DNA of 18,646 nucleotides from Acidimicrobiia bacterium (GTDB taxonomy: Bacteria > Actinomycetota > Acidimicrobiia > Acidimicrobiales > Bin134): the NCBI GenBank assembly GCA_009843565.1, contig VYDF01000007.1:1-18646 (forward strand), given 5' to 3'. Below are positions 1 through 7,555 of the stretch, piece by piece. Within the stretch, counting starts at the first letter, position 1; each line of letters begins with the position of its first letter. The position numbers were made by a program, and so were the translations under genes. Under the pieces are notes generated by a model. The model was not told the DNA's origin. It saw nothing but the letters and a program-made list of their open reading frames with translations, and did no database searches.

Positions 1-922
1 ATTCGGGCTCGTCGTAGGCGGCTCGCAGGTAGGGCTTGTCCATCAGGTCGTCGGGCACCCGCACCTGGTGGATGATGTCATCGAGGCGCGCCCCGGCGTT
101 CATCATCTCCAGCGTGTCGGCCACCAGCCCCTCCAGCGCGGTGGCCACATCGTCCAGCACCATGGCGATGCGTTCCTCTCCGGCAATGGGCAGCCCGTGG
201 GCCGGAAGCAGCAGCGTGGGGCGCAATTCGATCATTCGCCGCAGGGCGGCGGCCCATTCCGACGGGTAGCGCTGCACTTTCTGGGGGTTGCCGGCGTTGG
301 GGAAGAACCAAATGAACAGGTCGCCCACAAACAGCGCCCGCTCGACGGGCATCCACACCATGGTGTGGTCGTCGGTCTCGCCCTGGGCGTGGATGAGCTC
401 AAGCGGCACACCGCCAACCTCCAAGTCGAGGGTGGAGGCATAGGTGGTGTGGGGATACACCCAGTCGTCGGCAAACAGGTCCAACATGTCGTTGGCGCTG
501 AACTGGCGGCGGTTGATCGTTTGGTTGTAGCCGTGGGTGAGGTTGTAGCGGTCGAAGCGGGGTCCCACTGCCTCATGGGCAATCACGTGGGGGACCGGAC
601 TCCCTCGCTCCTGGGCATCTTCGACGAAGGCCGGCGCGCCGCCGACGTGGTCGGCATGGCCGTGGGTGTAGACGATGGTGTGAACGGGCTGGCTCCTCCA
701 CTTATGAAGGTGCTTCAGCACGCCGGGAGCGAACATCGGCAACGAGGTGTCGATAGCCACCAATCCCTCGTCGGTGGCCACGCACCAGACGTGCGAGAAG
801 GCGCACACCACGGCTATTCCGTCGGCGATCTCATTGAATGAGCCGTCCATAGGTTGAACCGACCGCGGTCCCTCATAGACCGACTCGTCAATAAGGCGGG
901 TCGATTGATCCAACAGGGTCAT
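1..922 (-). CDS. MBL-fold metallo-hydrolase, 3' end cut by the window edge
   Basis: This is a metallo-beta-lactamase-fold hydrolase; 307 codons are visible and the C-terminus lies beyond base 1. The binuclear-metal motif THGHADHVGG (HxHxDH) is at residues 86-95. Later ligand positions are recognisable as GETDDHTMVW, VGDLFIW (bridging Asp) and LLLPAHGLP (last His). The stretch around PNAGNPQKVQRY is typical of the group often labelled alkyl-sulfatase-like or MBL hydrolase, so the substrate cannot be assigned. I chose the ATG at 922, which gives an N-terminus beginning MTLLDQSTRLIDES; an in-frame ATG at 850 would remove 24 residues that look normally coding. It lies 35 bases downstream of gatB on the same strand with no visible terminator, so it is probably co-transcribed with gatCAB, although no functional link is evident. 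No signal peptide is seen, so it is likely cytoplasmic. Confidence 0.88.
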   Translation of the reverse strand, partial: MTLLDQSTRLIDESVYEGPRSVQPMDGSFNEIADGIAVVCAFSHVWCVATDEGLVAIDTSLPMFAPGVLKHLHKWRSQPVHTIVYTHGHADHVGGAPAFVEDAQERGSPVPHVIAHEAVGPRFDRYNLTHGYNQTINRRQFSANDMLDLFADDWVYPHTTYASTLDLEVGGVPLELIHAQGETDDHTMVWMPVERALFVGDLFIWFFPNAGNPQKVQRYPSEWAAALRRMIELRPTLLLPAHGLPIAGEERIAMVLDDVATALEGLVADTLEMMNAGARLDDIIHQVRVPDDLMDKPYLRAAYDEPE

Positions 923-957
923 ATCAATCTGCACCCTAGTGGCCCATCTGCCCGGTG

Positions 958-2424
958 CTAGCCGCGGCGGGAGTTCAGCAGCTGGGTGACAGCCTTGCCG
1001 TCGGCTCGGCCCTGGGTGGCCTTCATCGCTTGGCCGACGAAGAAGCCGGTGAGCTTGTTGTCGCCATCGCAGAAGCGGGACCACTCGTCGGGATTATCTG
1101 CGATGAGCCTGTCCACCAGGGCTTCAATCTCGCCGGTGTCCATGGCCTCGAATCCCAGTTCTTGCGCAGCCTTCTGGGGCGTTCCTCCGCTCTCCACCAG
1201 TACTGCCAGCACCTTTTTGGCCTGGGTAGCGGTCAGCTCTCCTGCTTCCTCCATATGAACCAGGCCAGCTAGCGCTTCTGGCGCCAGTTCCCCGGAACCC
1301 TCGGCCAAGTTGTGAACGATGTGGGTCATCACTCGGTCTGGTGCCCCTCCCCCGGCGACTGCGGCTAGGGCCAAGTCGTCCATTGAACGCTCAACGGCCA
1401 ACGCGATGTGGTCCAAATCCACCGCCGAGGCGGCCTCAGCCAGCCGAAACCGGCGGTCTCGGGGTAGCGGAGGCAACCCTTGGCGAATCTGCTCCACCCA
1501 CTCTTCGCTGGGATTGAGCGGAAGCAGATCGGGTTCGGGGAAGTAGCGGTAGTCGTAGTCCTCCTCTTTGGAGCGCAGGGCGTGGGTGCGACCGTCGTCC
1601 TCGTTCCAGTGCCGTGTCTGTTGCTCCACCGGCTGTCCGCTGGTCAACTGGTCGATCTGGCGACGGGCCTCGTACTCGATGGCGCGGCCCATCGAGCGCA
1701 GCGAGTTCACGTTCTTGATCTCGCACCGGGTGCCCAGCCGGTCGCTCCCCATCGGCCTCACCGACACATTGCAGTCCACTCGCAGCGACCCCTCCTCCAT
1801 CTTTCCGTCCGATGCCCCCACTGCAACCAAAATGGCCCGCAGCTCGGCCACGTACTGGCGGGCCTCCTCAGCTGATCGCAGCTCGGGCCGGCCCACGATC
1901 TCGATCAGCGGAACCCCGGCCCGGTTGTAGTCCACCAGCGAATACCCCGCCTCGTGGATGCGTCCACCCCCGCCGATATGGACGGTTTTGCCGGTGTCCT
2001 CCTCCAGATGAGCCCGCTCGATAGCGATGCGTTTGCCGGTAGGCAGTTCCAGCCAGCCCTCCACATTGATGGGCTCGTCGTACTGGCTGATCTGAAAGTC
2101 CTTGGGCATGTCGGGATAGAAGTAATTCTTCCGGGCGAACACCGACGGCTGAATCCGGCAGTTGAGGGCCAGGCCCACCCGAATGGCCAGCTCCACCGCT
2201 TTCTCGTTGAGGACGGGAAGCGAGCCGGGCAAGCCGAGCGACACCGGGTCGATGTGGGTGTTGGGCTCGCCGCCGAACCGATTGGGGCTGGCGCTGAACA
2301 GCTTGGTCTCGGTGGCCAGCTCGGCGTGGACCTCCAAGCCCACCACCGTCTCCCACTCGGTGTCTGCTGGTGCCCCCAGTCCGGGAATGTCGAGCCTGGA
2401 TGAGTCGAGAGAGTCGGCGCTCAT
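958..2424 (-). CDS. gatB: Asp-tRNA(Asn)/Glu-tRNA(Gln) amidotransferase subunit B
   Basis: GatB binds the misacylated tRNA, activates Glu-tRNA(Gln) or Asp-tRNA(Asn) with ATP, and receives ammonia from GatA. At 488 residues it has the normal family length. Signature stretches include GLEVHAELATETKLFS near the N-terminus, RKNYFYPDMPKDFQISQYD, and the GatB block SLVDYNRAGVPLIEIVGRPE. The C-terminal part matches the helical and YqeY-like tRNA-binding tail, ending near KAVTQLLNSRRG. The start is placed at the ATG at 2424, which overlaps the gatA stop by one base (TGATG) and suggests translational coupling; a GTG at 2427 is the only close alternative and adds one residue. It is the third gene of a gatC-gatA-gatB set. 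Actinobacteria commonly use this enzyme for Gln-tRNA(Gln) because they lack glutaminyl-tRNA synthetase. Confidence 0.98.
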   Translation of the reverse strand: MSADSLDSSRLDIPGLGAPADTEWETVVGLEVHAELATETKLFSASPNRFGGEPNTHIDPVSLGLPGSLPVLNEKAVELAIRVGLALNCRIQPSVFARKNYFYPDMPKDFQISQYDEPINVEGWLELPTGKRIAIERAHLEEDTGKTVHIGGGGRIHEAGYSLVDYNRAGVPLIEIVGRPELRSAEEARQYVAELRAILVAVGASDGKMEEGSLRVDCNVSVRPMGSDRLGTRCEIKNVNSLRSMGRAIEYEARRQIDQLTSGQPVEQQTRHWNEDDGRTHALRSKEEDYDYRYFPEPDLLPLNPSEEWVEQIRQGLPPLPRDRRFRLAEAASAVDLDHIALAVERSMDDLALAAVAGGGAPDRVMTHIVHNLAEGSGELAPEALAGLVHMEEAGELTATQAKKVLAVLVESGGTPQKAAQELGFEAMDTGEIEALVDRLIADNPDEWSRFCDGDNKLTGFFVGQAMKATQGRADGKAVTQLLNSRRG

Positions 2425-3839
2425 CACAAGCTCGCTTCCAGCACTGCCGCGGCCCGGAACATGATTGGCTCACCCAGCGCGGGGGCCAGGATCTGCACGC
2501 CCACCGGCAGTCCGTCGTCGCCCACCCCATAGGGCACCGACATGGCCGCCTGTCCGGTGAGGTTCACCGGCACCGTGCACACGTCGCTCATGTACATGGC
2601 CATGGGATCGGCGGTGCGCTCCCCCAGGGAGAACGCGGTAGTGGGCGAGGTGGGGCTCACCAGCAGGTCGAACTGCCCCCACACCGAGGCGAAGTCGTTG
2701 ATGATGAGCGTACGGACTCTCTGGGCCTTCCCGTAGTAGGCGTCGTAGTACCCCGCCGACAGGGCGTAGGTGCCGATCATGATGCGGCGCTTGACCTCGT
2801 CGCCAAAGCCGGCCGAGCGGGTGGCGGTGTTCATGTCGGGGGTGCTGGGCGCGTCCACTCGCAGCCCGTAGCGCACCCCGTCGTAGCGGGCCAGATTGCT
2901 GGACGCCTCAGCCGGGGCGATCAGGTAGTAGGCCGACAGTCCGTAGACTGCGGCCGGCACGCTGGCATCGGATACTCGGGCCCCGGCCGATTCCAGTGCT
3001 CCCACCGCGGCTTGCAGCCGGGCGGCCACATCCGGGGCGATGCCGTCGCCGCTGAGCTCTACCAACACCCCCACCCGCAGCCCGTCCACCCCATCGGCCA
3101 GCGTGTCGGACACCGGGGGCTGTGGCTCCCCGATACTGGTCGAGTCGCGGCCATCGGGTCCGCTGATCACATCGAGGACAGCCGCCGAATCGGCCACGGT
3201 GGCGGTGAACGGGCCGATCTGGTCCAACGACGATGCGAACGCCACCAGTCCGTAGCGGGAAACCAAACCGTAGGTGGGCTTGACGCCGACCACCCCGCAC
3301 AGCGCGGCGGGCTGGCGGATAGAACCTCCGGTATCGCTGCCCAGCGCCACCGGGGCGAAACCAGCGGCCACGGCGGCTGCGCTGCCTCCCGACGAGCCAC
3401 CCGGTACTCGGCTTGGGTCGCAGGGATTCCGAGTGGGGCCGAATGCCGAGTTCTCAGTGGAGCTGCCCATGGCGAACTCATCCATGTTGGTCTTTCCCAC
3501 AAACACCGCGCCCGCGTTGTGGAGCTGCTCCACGACGGTGGCGTCATAGGGCGGAACCCAGCCCTCCAATATGCGAGATGAGCAGGTGGTGGCCATCCCT
3601 CGAGTACACAAGTTGTCCTTGAGGGCCACCGGGACGCCGGCCAGCGGGCCGGGGTCTTGACCGGCGGCCACCGCGGCATCGATCTCATCGGCTCGAGCCC
3701 GGGCCTGTTCTGCGACCACCAGATTGAAGGCATGAACCTCAGGTTCGTCTGCTTCGATAGCGCTCAGATATTCATCGACCACTGAGCGGGCTGAATGCCT
3801 TCCCGACCGCACCCCTGACGCGATCTCCACTGCGGTCAC
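2424..3839 (-). CDS. gatA: Asp-tRNA(Asn)/Glu-tRNA(Gln) amidotransferase subunit A
   Basis: GatA is the glutaminase subunit: it releases ammonia from glutamine for transfer to the tRNA-bound Glu or Asp held by GatB. This 471-residue protein is an amidase-signature enzyme of normal length. The Ser-cisSer-Lys triad is visible as K74 (VALKDN), S149 (PGGSSGGSAAA) and S173 (GSDTGGSIRQP), matching the family spacing. GSSTENSAFGPTRNP precedes the glycine/serine loop. The start is a GTG at 3839 whose GTGA overlaps the gatC stop codon, with a GGGGGAGG ribosome-binding site about four bases upstream. It lies between gatC and gatB and shares coupled junctions with both. Confidence 0.98.
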   Translation of the reverse strand: MTAVEIASGVRSGRHSARSVVDEYLSAIEADEPEVHAFNLVVAEQARARADEIDAAVAAGQDPGPLAGVPVALKDNLCTRGMATTCSSRILEGWVPPYDATVVEQLHNAGAVFVGKTNMDEFAMGSSTENSAFGPTRNPCDPSRVPGGSSGGSAAAVAAGFAPVALGSDTGGSIRQPAALCGVVGVKPTYGLVSRYGLVAFASSLDQIGPFTATVADSAAVLDVISGPDGRDSTSIGEPQPPVSDTLADGVDGLRVGVLVELSGDGIAPDVAARLQAAVGALESAGARVSDASVPAAVYGLSAYYLIAPAEASSNLARYDGVRYGLRVDAPSTPDMNTATRSAGFGDEVKRRIMIGTYALSAGYYDAYYGKAQRVRTLIINDFASVWGQFDLLVSPTSPTTAFSLGERTADPMAMYMSDVCTVPVNLTGQAAMSVPYGVGDDGLPVGVQILAPALGEPIMFRAAAVLEASL

Positions 3840-4141
3840 GGAGCCTCCCCCAGGACCGGTGGAACCCGGAACTGGCCATCCTCGGCCAGCGGGGCCCGAG
3901 CCAGCACCTCGTCGCGGTCAAGTACTTCGCCCGGAACATCGGGGCGGAGCACGTTGGCGATGGGTAGGGCGTGCATCGTGGGGGGGAGGTCCTCCAAATC
4001 CAGCGCCTCAACCTCAGCCACGTGGTCCAGCAGCTCGTCGAGCTGGCCGGTGAATCGCTCTAGTTCTTCGTCGCTCAGTTCCAAACGGGCCAAAGCGGCC
4101 ACATGGGCGCATTCAGCTCGGGTGATGCGTTGCTGCCCCAT
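3836..4141 (-). CDS. gatC: Asp-tRNA(Asn)/Glu-tRNA(Gln) amidotransferase subunit C
   Basis: GatC is the small stabilising subunit that wraps around the GatA-GatB interface. At 101 residues, starting from the ATG at 4141, it has the usual GatC length. The N-terminus ITRAECAHVAALARLELSDEE is the classic helical GatC opening, followed by a mid-section with ALDLEDLPPTMHALP and the conserved LRPDVPGEVLDRDEVLARAP. An in-frame upstream ATG at 4219 would add 26 residues unlike GatC and run into the neighbouring divergent gene, so it was rejected. The stop codon overlaps the gatA GTG start by four bases. This is the first gene of the gatCAB transcription unit, and its promoter must lie in the 66-base divergent gap 4142-4207. 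Confidence 0.96.
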   Translation of the reverse strand: MGQQRITRAECAHVAALARLELSDEELERFTGQLDELLDHVAEVEALDLEDLPPTMHALPIANVLRPDVPGEVLDRDEVLARAPLAEDGQFRVPPVLGEAP

Positions 4142-4207
4142 ACCGAAGCGACATCGTACCGCCCAACCATCACTTTGCCCTTGCCCCATTGGCGATACGT
4201 TGCCGAC
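4142..4207. promoter_or_regulatory. Divergent promoter region between gatC and the SCP2-like gene
   Basis: This 66-base gap must hold the start signals of both divergent genes. On the plus strand TACGTT (4196-4201) fits an actinobacterial TANNNT -10 element and lies exactly six bases before the ATG at 4208, so the SCP2-like mRNA may be leaderless. A tandem TTGCCC repeat (4175-4186) lies where a -35 element or a small operator could be. On the minus strand TACGAT (bases 4158-4153) is a good -10 candidate eleven bases before the gatC ATG; I see no convincing -35 for it. All of this is motif reading only. Confidence 0.35.
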
Positions 4208-4639
4208 ATGGGGCCGCACCCATTTCTCAGCCCCGAGTGGATCGAGGCTGCGCTAGTGCTGCGAGAAGAGCTGGCATCGGCCGCGCCCATTCCCGTTCAC
4301 GTTGCCAGAGTCAACCTCGTTGTCACCGACACCCCCTTCGACGATGGCCAGTTTCGGGCCTATATCGACACCGAGGCCGGAGGACCGCTACCGATTCCGG
4401 GCACTCTGGACAATGCCGACGCCACCGTGATCCTCGACTACCCGGCAGCCCTGGCCGCTTTCGTCACCGACGATCCCGACATCGTGGCCCATGGCTTTTT
4501 GACCGGCACCCTGCGGGTGGACGGCGACTTGGCCCTTGTGCTCATTCTGTTCGGCGAGGGCATGACCGACGAGCAGGCCGCCTTCGCCCGGCATGCTCAG
4601 ACCCGGCTGCGGGCTATCACAATCCTCAGCGAAGACTAA
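4208..4639 (+). CDS. Small SCP2-like (sterol-carrier-like lipid-binding) protein
   Basis: A 143-residue soluble protein with no signal peptide or membrane segment. The pattern resembles the SCP2 fold: an amphipathic N-terminal helix (residues 8-24), a beta-rich middle (33-78), and the block around residues 92-113 with HGFLTGTLRVDGD followed by LALVLILF, similar to the glycine-plus-GD motif near the SCP2 C-terminus. Proteins of this type hold lipid or acyl-CoA-like ligands in a hydrophobic tunnel. The start is the ATG at 4208, which has a -10-like TACGTT six bases upstream; an earlier in-frame ATG at 4103 would overlap the gatC coding region and encode an unlikely sequence. It is divergent from gatC and converges on the kinase gene with only four bases between stops. 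The family call is by eye and moderate; it could be an unrelated small alpha/beta protein. Confidence 0.6.
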   Translation: MGPHPFLSPEWIEAALVLREELASAAPIPVHVARVNLVVTDTPFDDGQFRAYIDTEAGGPLPIPGTLDNADATVILDYPAALAAFVTDDPDIVAHGFLTGTLRVDGDLALVLILFGEGMTDEQAAFARHAQTRLRAITILSED

Positions 4640-4643
4640 GCCC

Positions 4644-6530
4644 TCAGCCTCCTTCTTCAGGCCGGGTGATGAGGCTGACGCACGTCCCATAGTCCACGAC
4701 TGCTTCGGCGGGTGGGTTGCTGGCCAAGACCTCGGTCTCGAGCGGACCCTCGATCTCGCCCCGACACAGTCCTATGGCCTCAAGGAATTCCGTGGCCTCT
4801 TCCACCCCCAAGGTGGCCAAGAAGGGAATCCTCACTTGCTCAGGTCCGTCTGAGACCACCAATGTGACCACCGCGCCCGCGGCCAATTCTGTTCCCGGCT
4901 GAGGCTCCACCCGCAACACATGGCCTGCCTCCACCTGATTGTCGGCCACCCGCCACTCAAGCACCTCCAACCCGGCCTCTTCCAGTTGCTCGAGAGCCGC
5001 GGCCAGCGACGTGCCCGTGTTGATTTCGGGCACCAGCCGAGGCGCTGGTCCCAAAGACAGCACCAAGTCCACACGGCTCCCCCGCTCGAGCTGGAGGAGC
5101 ATCTCGTCAACTTCGATGACAACCCCCGGAAGCACAGACTCGTCGTGGCGCTCGGTGATCTGGCCTGCCGACAGCCCCACCGCGGCCAGAGCATTCTCGG
5201 CGTCCTCAATAGCCAGTCCCGTCAGGTTGCCGGGAACGAATACCAACTCGGGGCCCAGGGAGATCCAAACTGTGACCGTCTCGCCTTGCTCCAGTCCAGT
5301 GCCCGGCAGGGGCGCTTGGCGCAGCACTTGGCCGGCCACGGTGCCGTCTTGGCGCTGCTCGCGGCGGTCGAGAACCCAATCGAACTCATTCTCGATGTCC
5401 AGCAGGTCGGCCTCGCTGGCGCCGGACAGATCGGGTACCGGTTGGGTCTCGGTGCCGAACCAGTTGTCCCACAACAGGAAGGCCCCGAAGCCCGCAGCTC
5501 CCAGCAGCACCAGCGCCACTACCGCTAGCAGCCCTCGAGATGTCGAACGGCTCTTTGCCTTCGGCGCAGTCTCGGTTGGATGTTTGTCGGGTTCAGCCGC
5601 GGCCGCGGATTCGCCGGTATCGGGGATCTCCGGCCCCGGTTTTGACAAGGGAAGCGGGGCCGGGCGGGGCAATGTCTCGGCCGCGGCCAGCAGTCCAAGG
5701 CCGAGTTCGCGGGCGGTGGGTCGCTCGTCTCGCTCCGGTCGTCCCGCCTGCTCCAGCACGCGCCCCAAGCGGCCAAACTGGCCGGCCAAATCCAGGTGTC
5801 GGCTCATCTTGGCCATTTGGGTGTACTCGGGGTCGTCGGACTCGAATGGAACCCGGCCCGACAGCGCCTCGGTCAGCACCAGAACCAGGGAGTACACATC
5901 GCTCTTGAGGTCGGGGGTCAGCCCCTGGGCTTGTTCCGGGGAGGCGTAGCGCGCCGCGTCGATCGTTGAGAAAACCGACCGGGCCATCAGCGCTCCCCCG
6001 GTCTCAGACGAAGTCAGCGCCCACGATGTGCCCAGGTCAGCCAGTCGGCCCCGGCTCCGGCGCGAGAACAAGATGTTGGAGGGCCGAATATCCCCGTGGA
6101 TGATTCCCTGGCCGTGGATGTGCTCTAGTCCGCGAGTTGCGTCCAAGCCCACCATGAGAACCTGCGACGGCGACAACAGATGACCGGCATCCAGCATCCC
6201 CTGCAAGCTCCCGCCCTCCATGTAGTCGCTCACCACGTAGAGACCGAGGTCGGAGTCTCCCCAGTTGTGGATGGCCACCAGGTGGGGATGGCTTATGGCG
6301 GCGGCCCTCTCGGCAGCTTCCAAGAATCGAGTGGGAAAAATCCGGTCTTGGGCCCAACCGTCGGGCAGGATGTCCTCGGAGAGCAGCTTGACCGTTACTC
6401 GACGCGACTCGGCCAGGTCGTAGGCCAGGAACACGTCGGTGAATCGGCCCGCGCCGATGCGGGTCACGAGCCGGAAACGCCCGCCCAAGACTCGGCCGAT
6501 CACCCCGGTCTTGCCGTTGCCTTCGGACAC
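4644..6530 (-). CDS. Membrane Ser/Thr protein kinase with four PASTA repeats (PknB-like)
   Basis: A 628-residue receptor-type kinase. Numbered from the GTG at 6530, the glycine loop GAGRFTDV is at 26-33, the ATP lysine K48 in VTVKLL, the catalytic loop HGDIRPSN at 145-152, DLG at 165-167, ASPEQAQG near 196-203 and KSDVYS near 209. A single membrane helix lies at about 334-354, followed by roughly four PASTA repeats (363-426, 431-493, 497-562, 565-623), which in relatives sense peptidoglycan fragments. The catalytic loop is unusual: the Arg of HRD is Gly and the Lys of DxKPxN is Arg. An upstream in-frame GTG at 6602 would add 24 residues of atypical composition and leave only nine bases to the divergent gene. 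The 6530 start has a TACCCT element six bases upstream, so I preferred it, with uncertainty. Relatives regulate cell wall growth and division. Confidence 0.9.
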   Translation of the reverse strand: MSEGNGKTGVIGRVLGGRFRLVTRIGAGRFTDVFLAYDLAESRRVTVKLLSEDILPDGWAQDRIFPTRFLEAAERAAAISHPHLVAIHNWGDSDLGLYVVSDYMEGGSLQGMLDAGHLLSPSQVLMVGLDATRGLEHIHGQGIIHGDIRPSNILFSRRSRGRLADLGTSWALTSSETGGALMARSVFSTIDAARYASPEQAQGLTPDLKSDVYSLVLVLTEALSGRVPFESDDPEYTQMAKMSRHLDLAGQFGRLGRVLEQAGRPERDERPTARELGLGLLAAAETLPRPAPLPLSKPGPEIPDTGESAAAAEPDKHPTETAPKAKSRSTSRGLLAVVALVLLGAAGFGAFLLWDNWFGTETQPVPDLSGASEADLLDIENEFDWVLDRREQRQDGTVAGQVLRQAPLPGTGLEQGETVTVWISLGPELVFVPGNLTGLAIEDAENALAAVGLSAGQITERHDESVLPGVVIEVDEMLLQLERGSRVDLVLSLGPAPRLVPEINTGTSLAAALEQLEEAGLEVLEWRVADNQVEAGHVLRVEPQPGTELAAGAVVTLVVSDGPEQVRIPFLATLGVEEATEFLEAIGLCRGEIEGPLETEVLASNPPAEAVVDYGTCVSLITRPEEGG

Positions 6531-6611
6531 GCTTTGAGGGTACTTGCTGTTTCGAGCATTTCCGCGCCACTCAGGGTGTCTCGGAACGGTGTTAGCGGGC
6601 ACACTGGGTGG
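6531..6611. promoter_or_regulatory. Divergent promoter region between the kinase and the small membrane protein
   Basis: The gap is 81 bases if the kinase starts at 6530 but only nine if it starts at the GTG at 6602. On the minus strand TACCCT (bases 6542-6537) fits a TANNNT -10 and ends six bases before the GTG at 6530, consistent with a leaderless kinase transcript. I see no recognisable -35 box, no good Shine-Dalgarno for either gene, and no convincing inverted repeat. Confidence 0.3.
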
Positions 6612-7031
6612 GTGCTGGAGTCGGTCGTTTTGCGCCGCGTGCTGTTGGGTCTCGCCGCCCTAATGGGGGCCGTGGCCATTCTGCTGGCCTTGCTGCTGGC
6701 CGACACTGATGACAACGACGTGACCGTGACCGGCAACGCTGCGATAGACGAGCTCATTCCTCCTCGCAGCGCTGAAGTCCTCTCCCAAGAAACCGTCGGA
6801 ATCGACTTGGCCCCGGGCTACGACGCCCGGTTGACCATCAACGGGGTGGTCATACCTCCCGAGCAGATTCGCCATCAGCCCAATCTCAACCTTTTCACCT
6901 TCCGCCCCGATCGGGACAAGGTGATCGAGCGACTCCGGGCCGAACAGAACTGCGCCCAGGTGACCTATTGGCGCCAAGAGCTCGGCTTCGACGATGCCGA
7001 CACCATCTCCTGGTGTTTCACGGCGTCTTAG
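6612..7031 (+). CDS. Small membrane-anchored protein of unknown function
   Basis: I do not recognise this 139-residue protein. It has a short N-terminus with an RR pair (residues 8-9) followed by one strongly hydrophobic segment (about 10-30), then an acidic linker DTDDND and a soluble domain of about 100 residues. This layout suggests an uncleaved signal anchor with the domain outside the cell. Two cysteines (C114, C135) near the C-terminus could form a disulfide, and the segment 91-110 (NLNLFTFRPDRDKVIERL) looks strand-then-helix. The start is the GTG at 6612, chosen because the codons upstream belong to the non-coding gap. The gene is divergent from the PASTA kinase, and its stop codon interlocks with that of the marR gene on the other strand. 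A link with the kinase is possible but is inferred only from position. Confidence 0.7.
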   Translation: MLESVVLRRVLLGLAALMGAVAILLALLLADTDDNDVTVTGNAAIDELIPPRSAEVLSQETVGIDLAPGYDARLTINGVVIPPEQIRHQPNLNLFTFRPDRDKVIERLRAEQNCAQVTYWRQELGFDDADTISWCFTAS

Positions 7032-7555
7032 TCGCCCAAGCCTGATTCTTCTGCCTGGCCATGGAGAGACCGCAGTGATGCCTCCAGCATGCGCAAGTAG
7101 CCGGCGAACTCCTCTGACTCTCCGACGTGCAGCCACTCCAGCCGGGCACGCTCAAGGGACAGGTGCTCACCCATCAGCTGGTCGATCAGATCTCTGCCCT
7201 CGGGGCTGAGCTGGGCCATCATCACCCGGCGATCATCGGGATCGGGCACCCGGCGTACCAGATTCAGCTTCTCAAGCTGGTCCACCCGCCCGGTCATTCC
7301 TCCTGAAGTGAGCATGGTCATAGCCGCCAACTCGCTCGGCTTGGCTTGAAACGGTTCGCCGCTTCGCCGCAACGCCGCCATTACATCGAATAAGCCAAGA
7401 GTGAGGCCATGGGGGCGGAGGAACTCAGCCATGTACTGCTCGAACAAACGGTCGATACGTGAGATCCGCCCGAAGATCCCTATGGGCGAAGCGTCCAGAT
7501 CAGGACGCTCGTTAGCCCACTGCTCCAATATCGAGTCAACTCCATCGTAGGTCAC
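7028..7555 (-). CDS. MarR-family transcriptional regulator
   Basis: A 175-residue winged-helix repressor-type protein. The wHTH spans about residues 54-117. The recognition helix region is LTSGGMTGRVDQLEKLNLV (82-100), and the wing carries the family hallmark DPDDRR (105-110) followed by LSPEG. Flanking N- and C-terminal helices would form the dimer interface. MarR proteins usually repress their own operon and are released by small phenolic or other ligands. The start is a GTG at 7555 overlapping the aminotransferase stop (GTGA), with a strong GGAGGAG site five bases upstream. It is the last gene of the long catabolic cluster and so the best candidate for its regulator, but no operator can be identified because the cluster promoter lies outside the window. 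The ligand is unknown. Confidence 0.93.
   Translation of the reverse strand: MTYDGVDSILEQWANERPDLDASPIGIFGRISRIDRLFEQYMAEFLRPHGLTLGLFDVMAALRRSGEPFQAKPSELAAMTMLTSGGMTGRVDQLEKLNLVRRVPDPDDRRVMMAQLSPEGRDLIDQLMGEHLSLERARLEWLHVGESEEFAGYLRMLEASLRSLHGQAEESGLGD

Noticed and set aside
68..841. Plus-strand open frame of 257 codons
   Set aside because: Antisense to the MBL hydrolase with exact codon register; no family features of its own.
2370..3581. Plus-strand open frame of 403 codons
   Set aside because: Antisense to gatA, whose amidase triad and coupled junctions are clear; composition is typical of a shadow frame.
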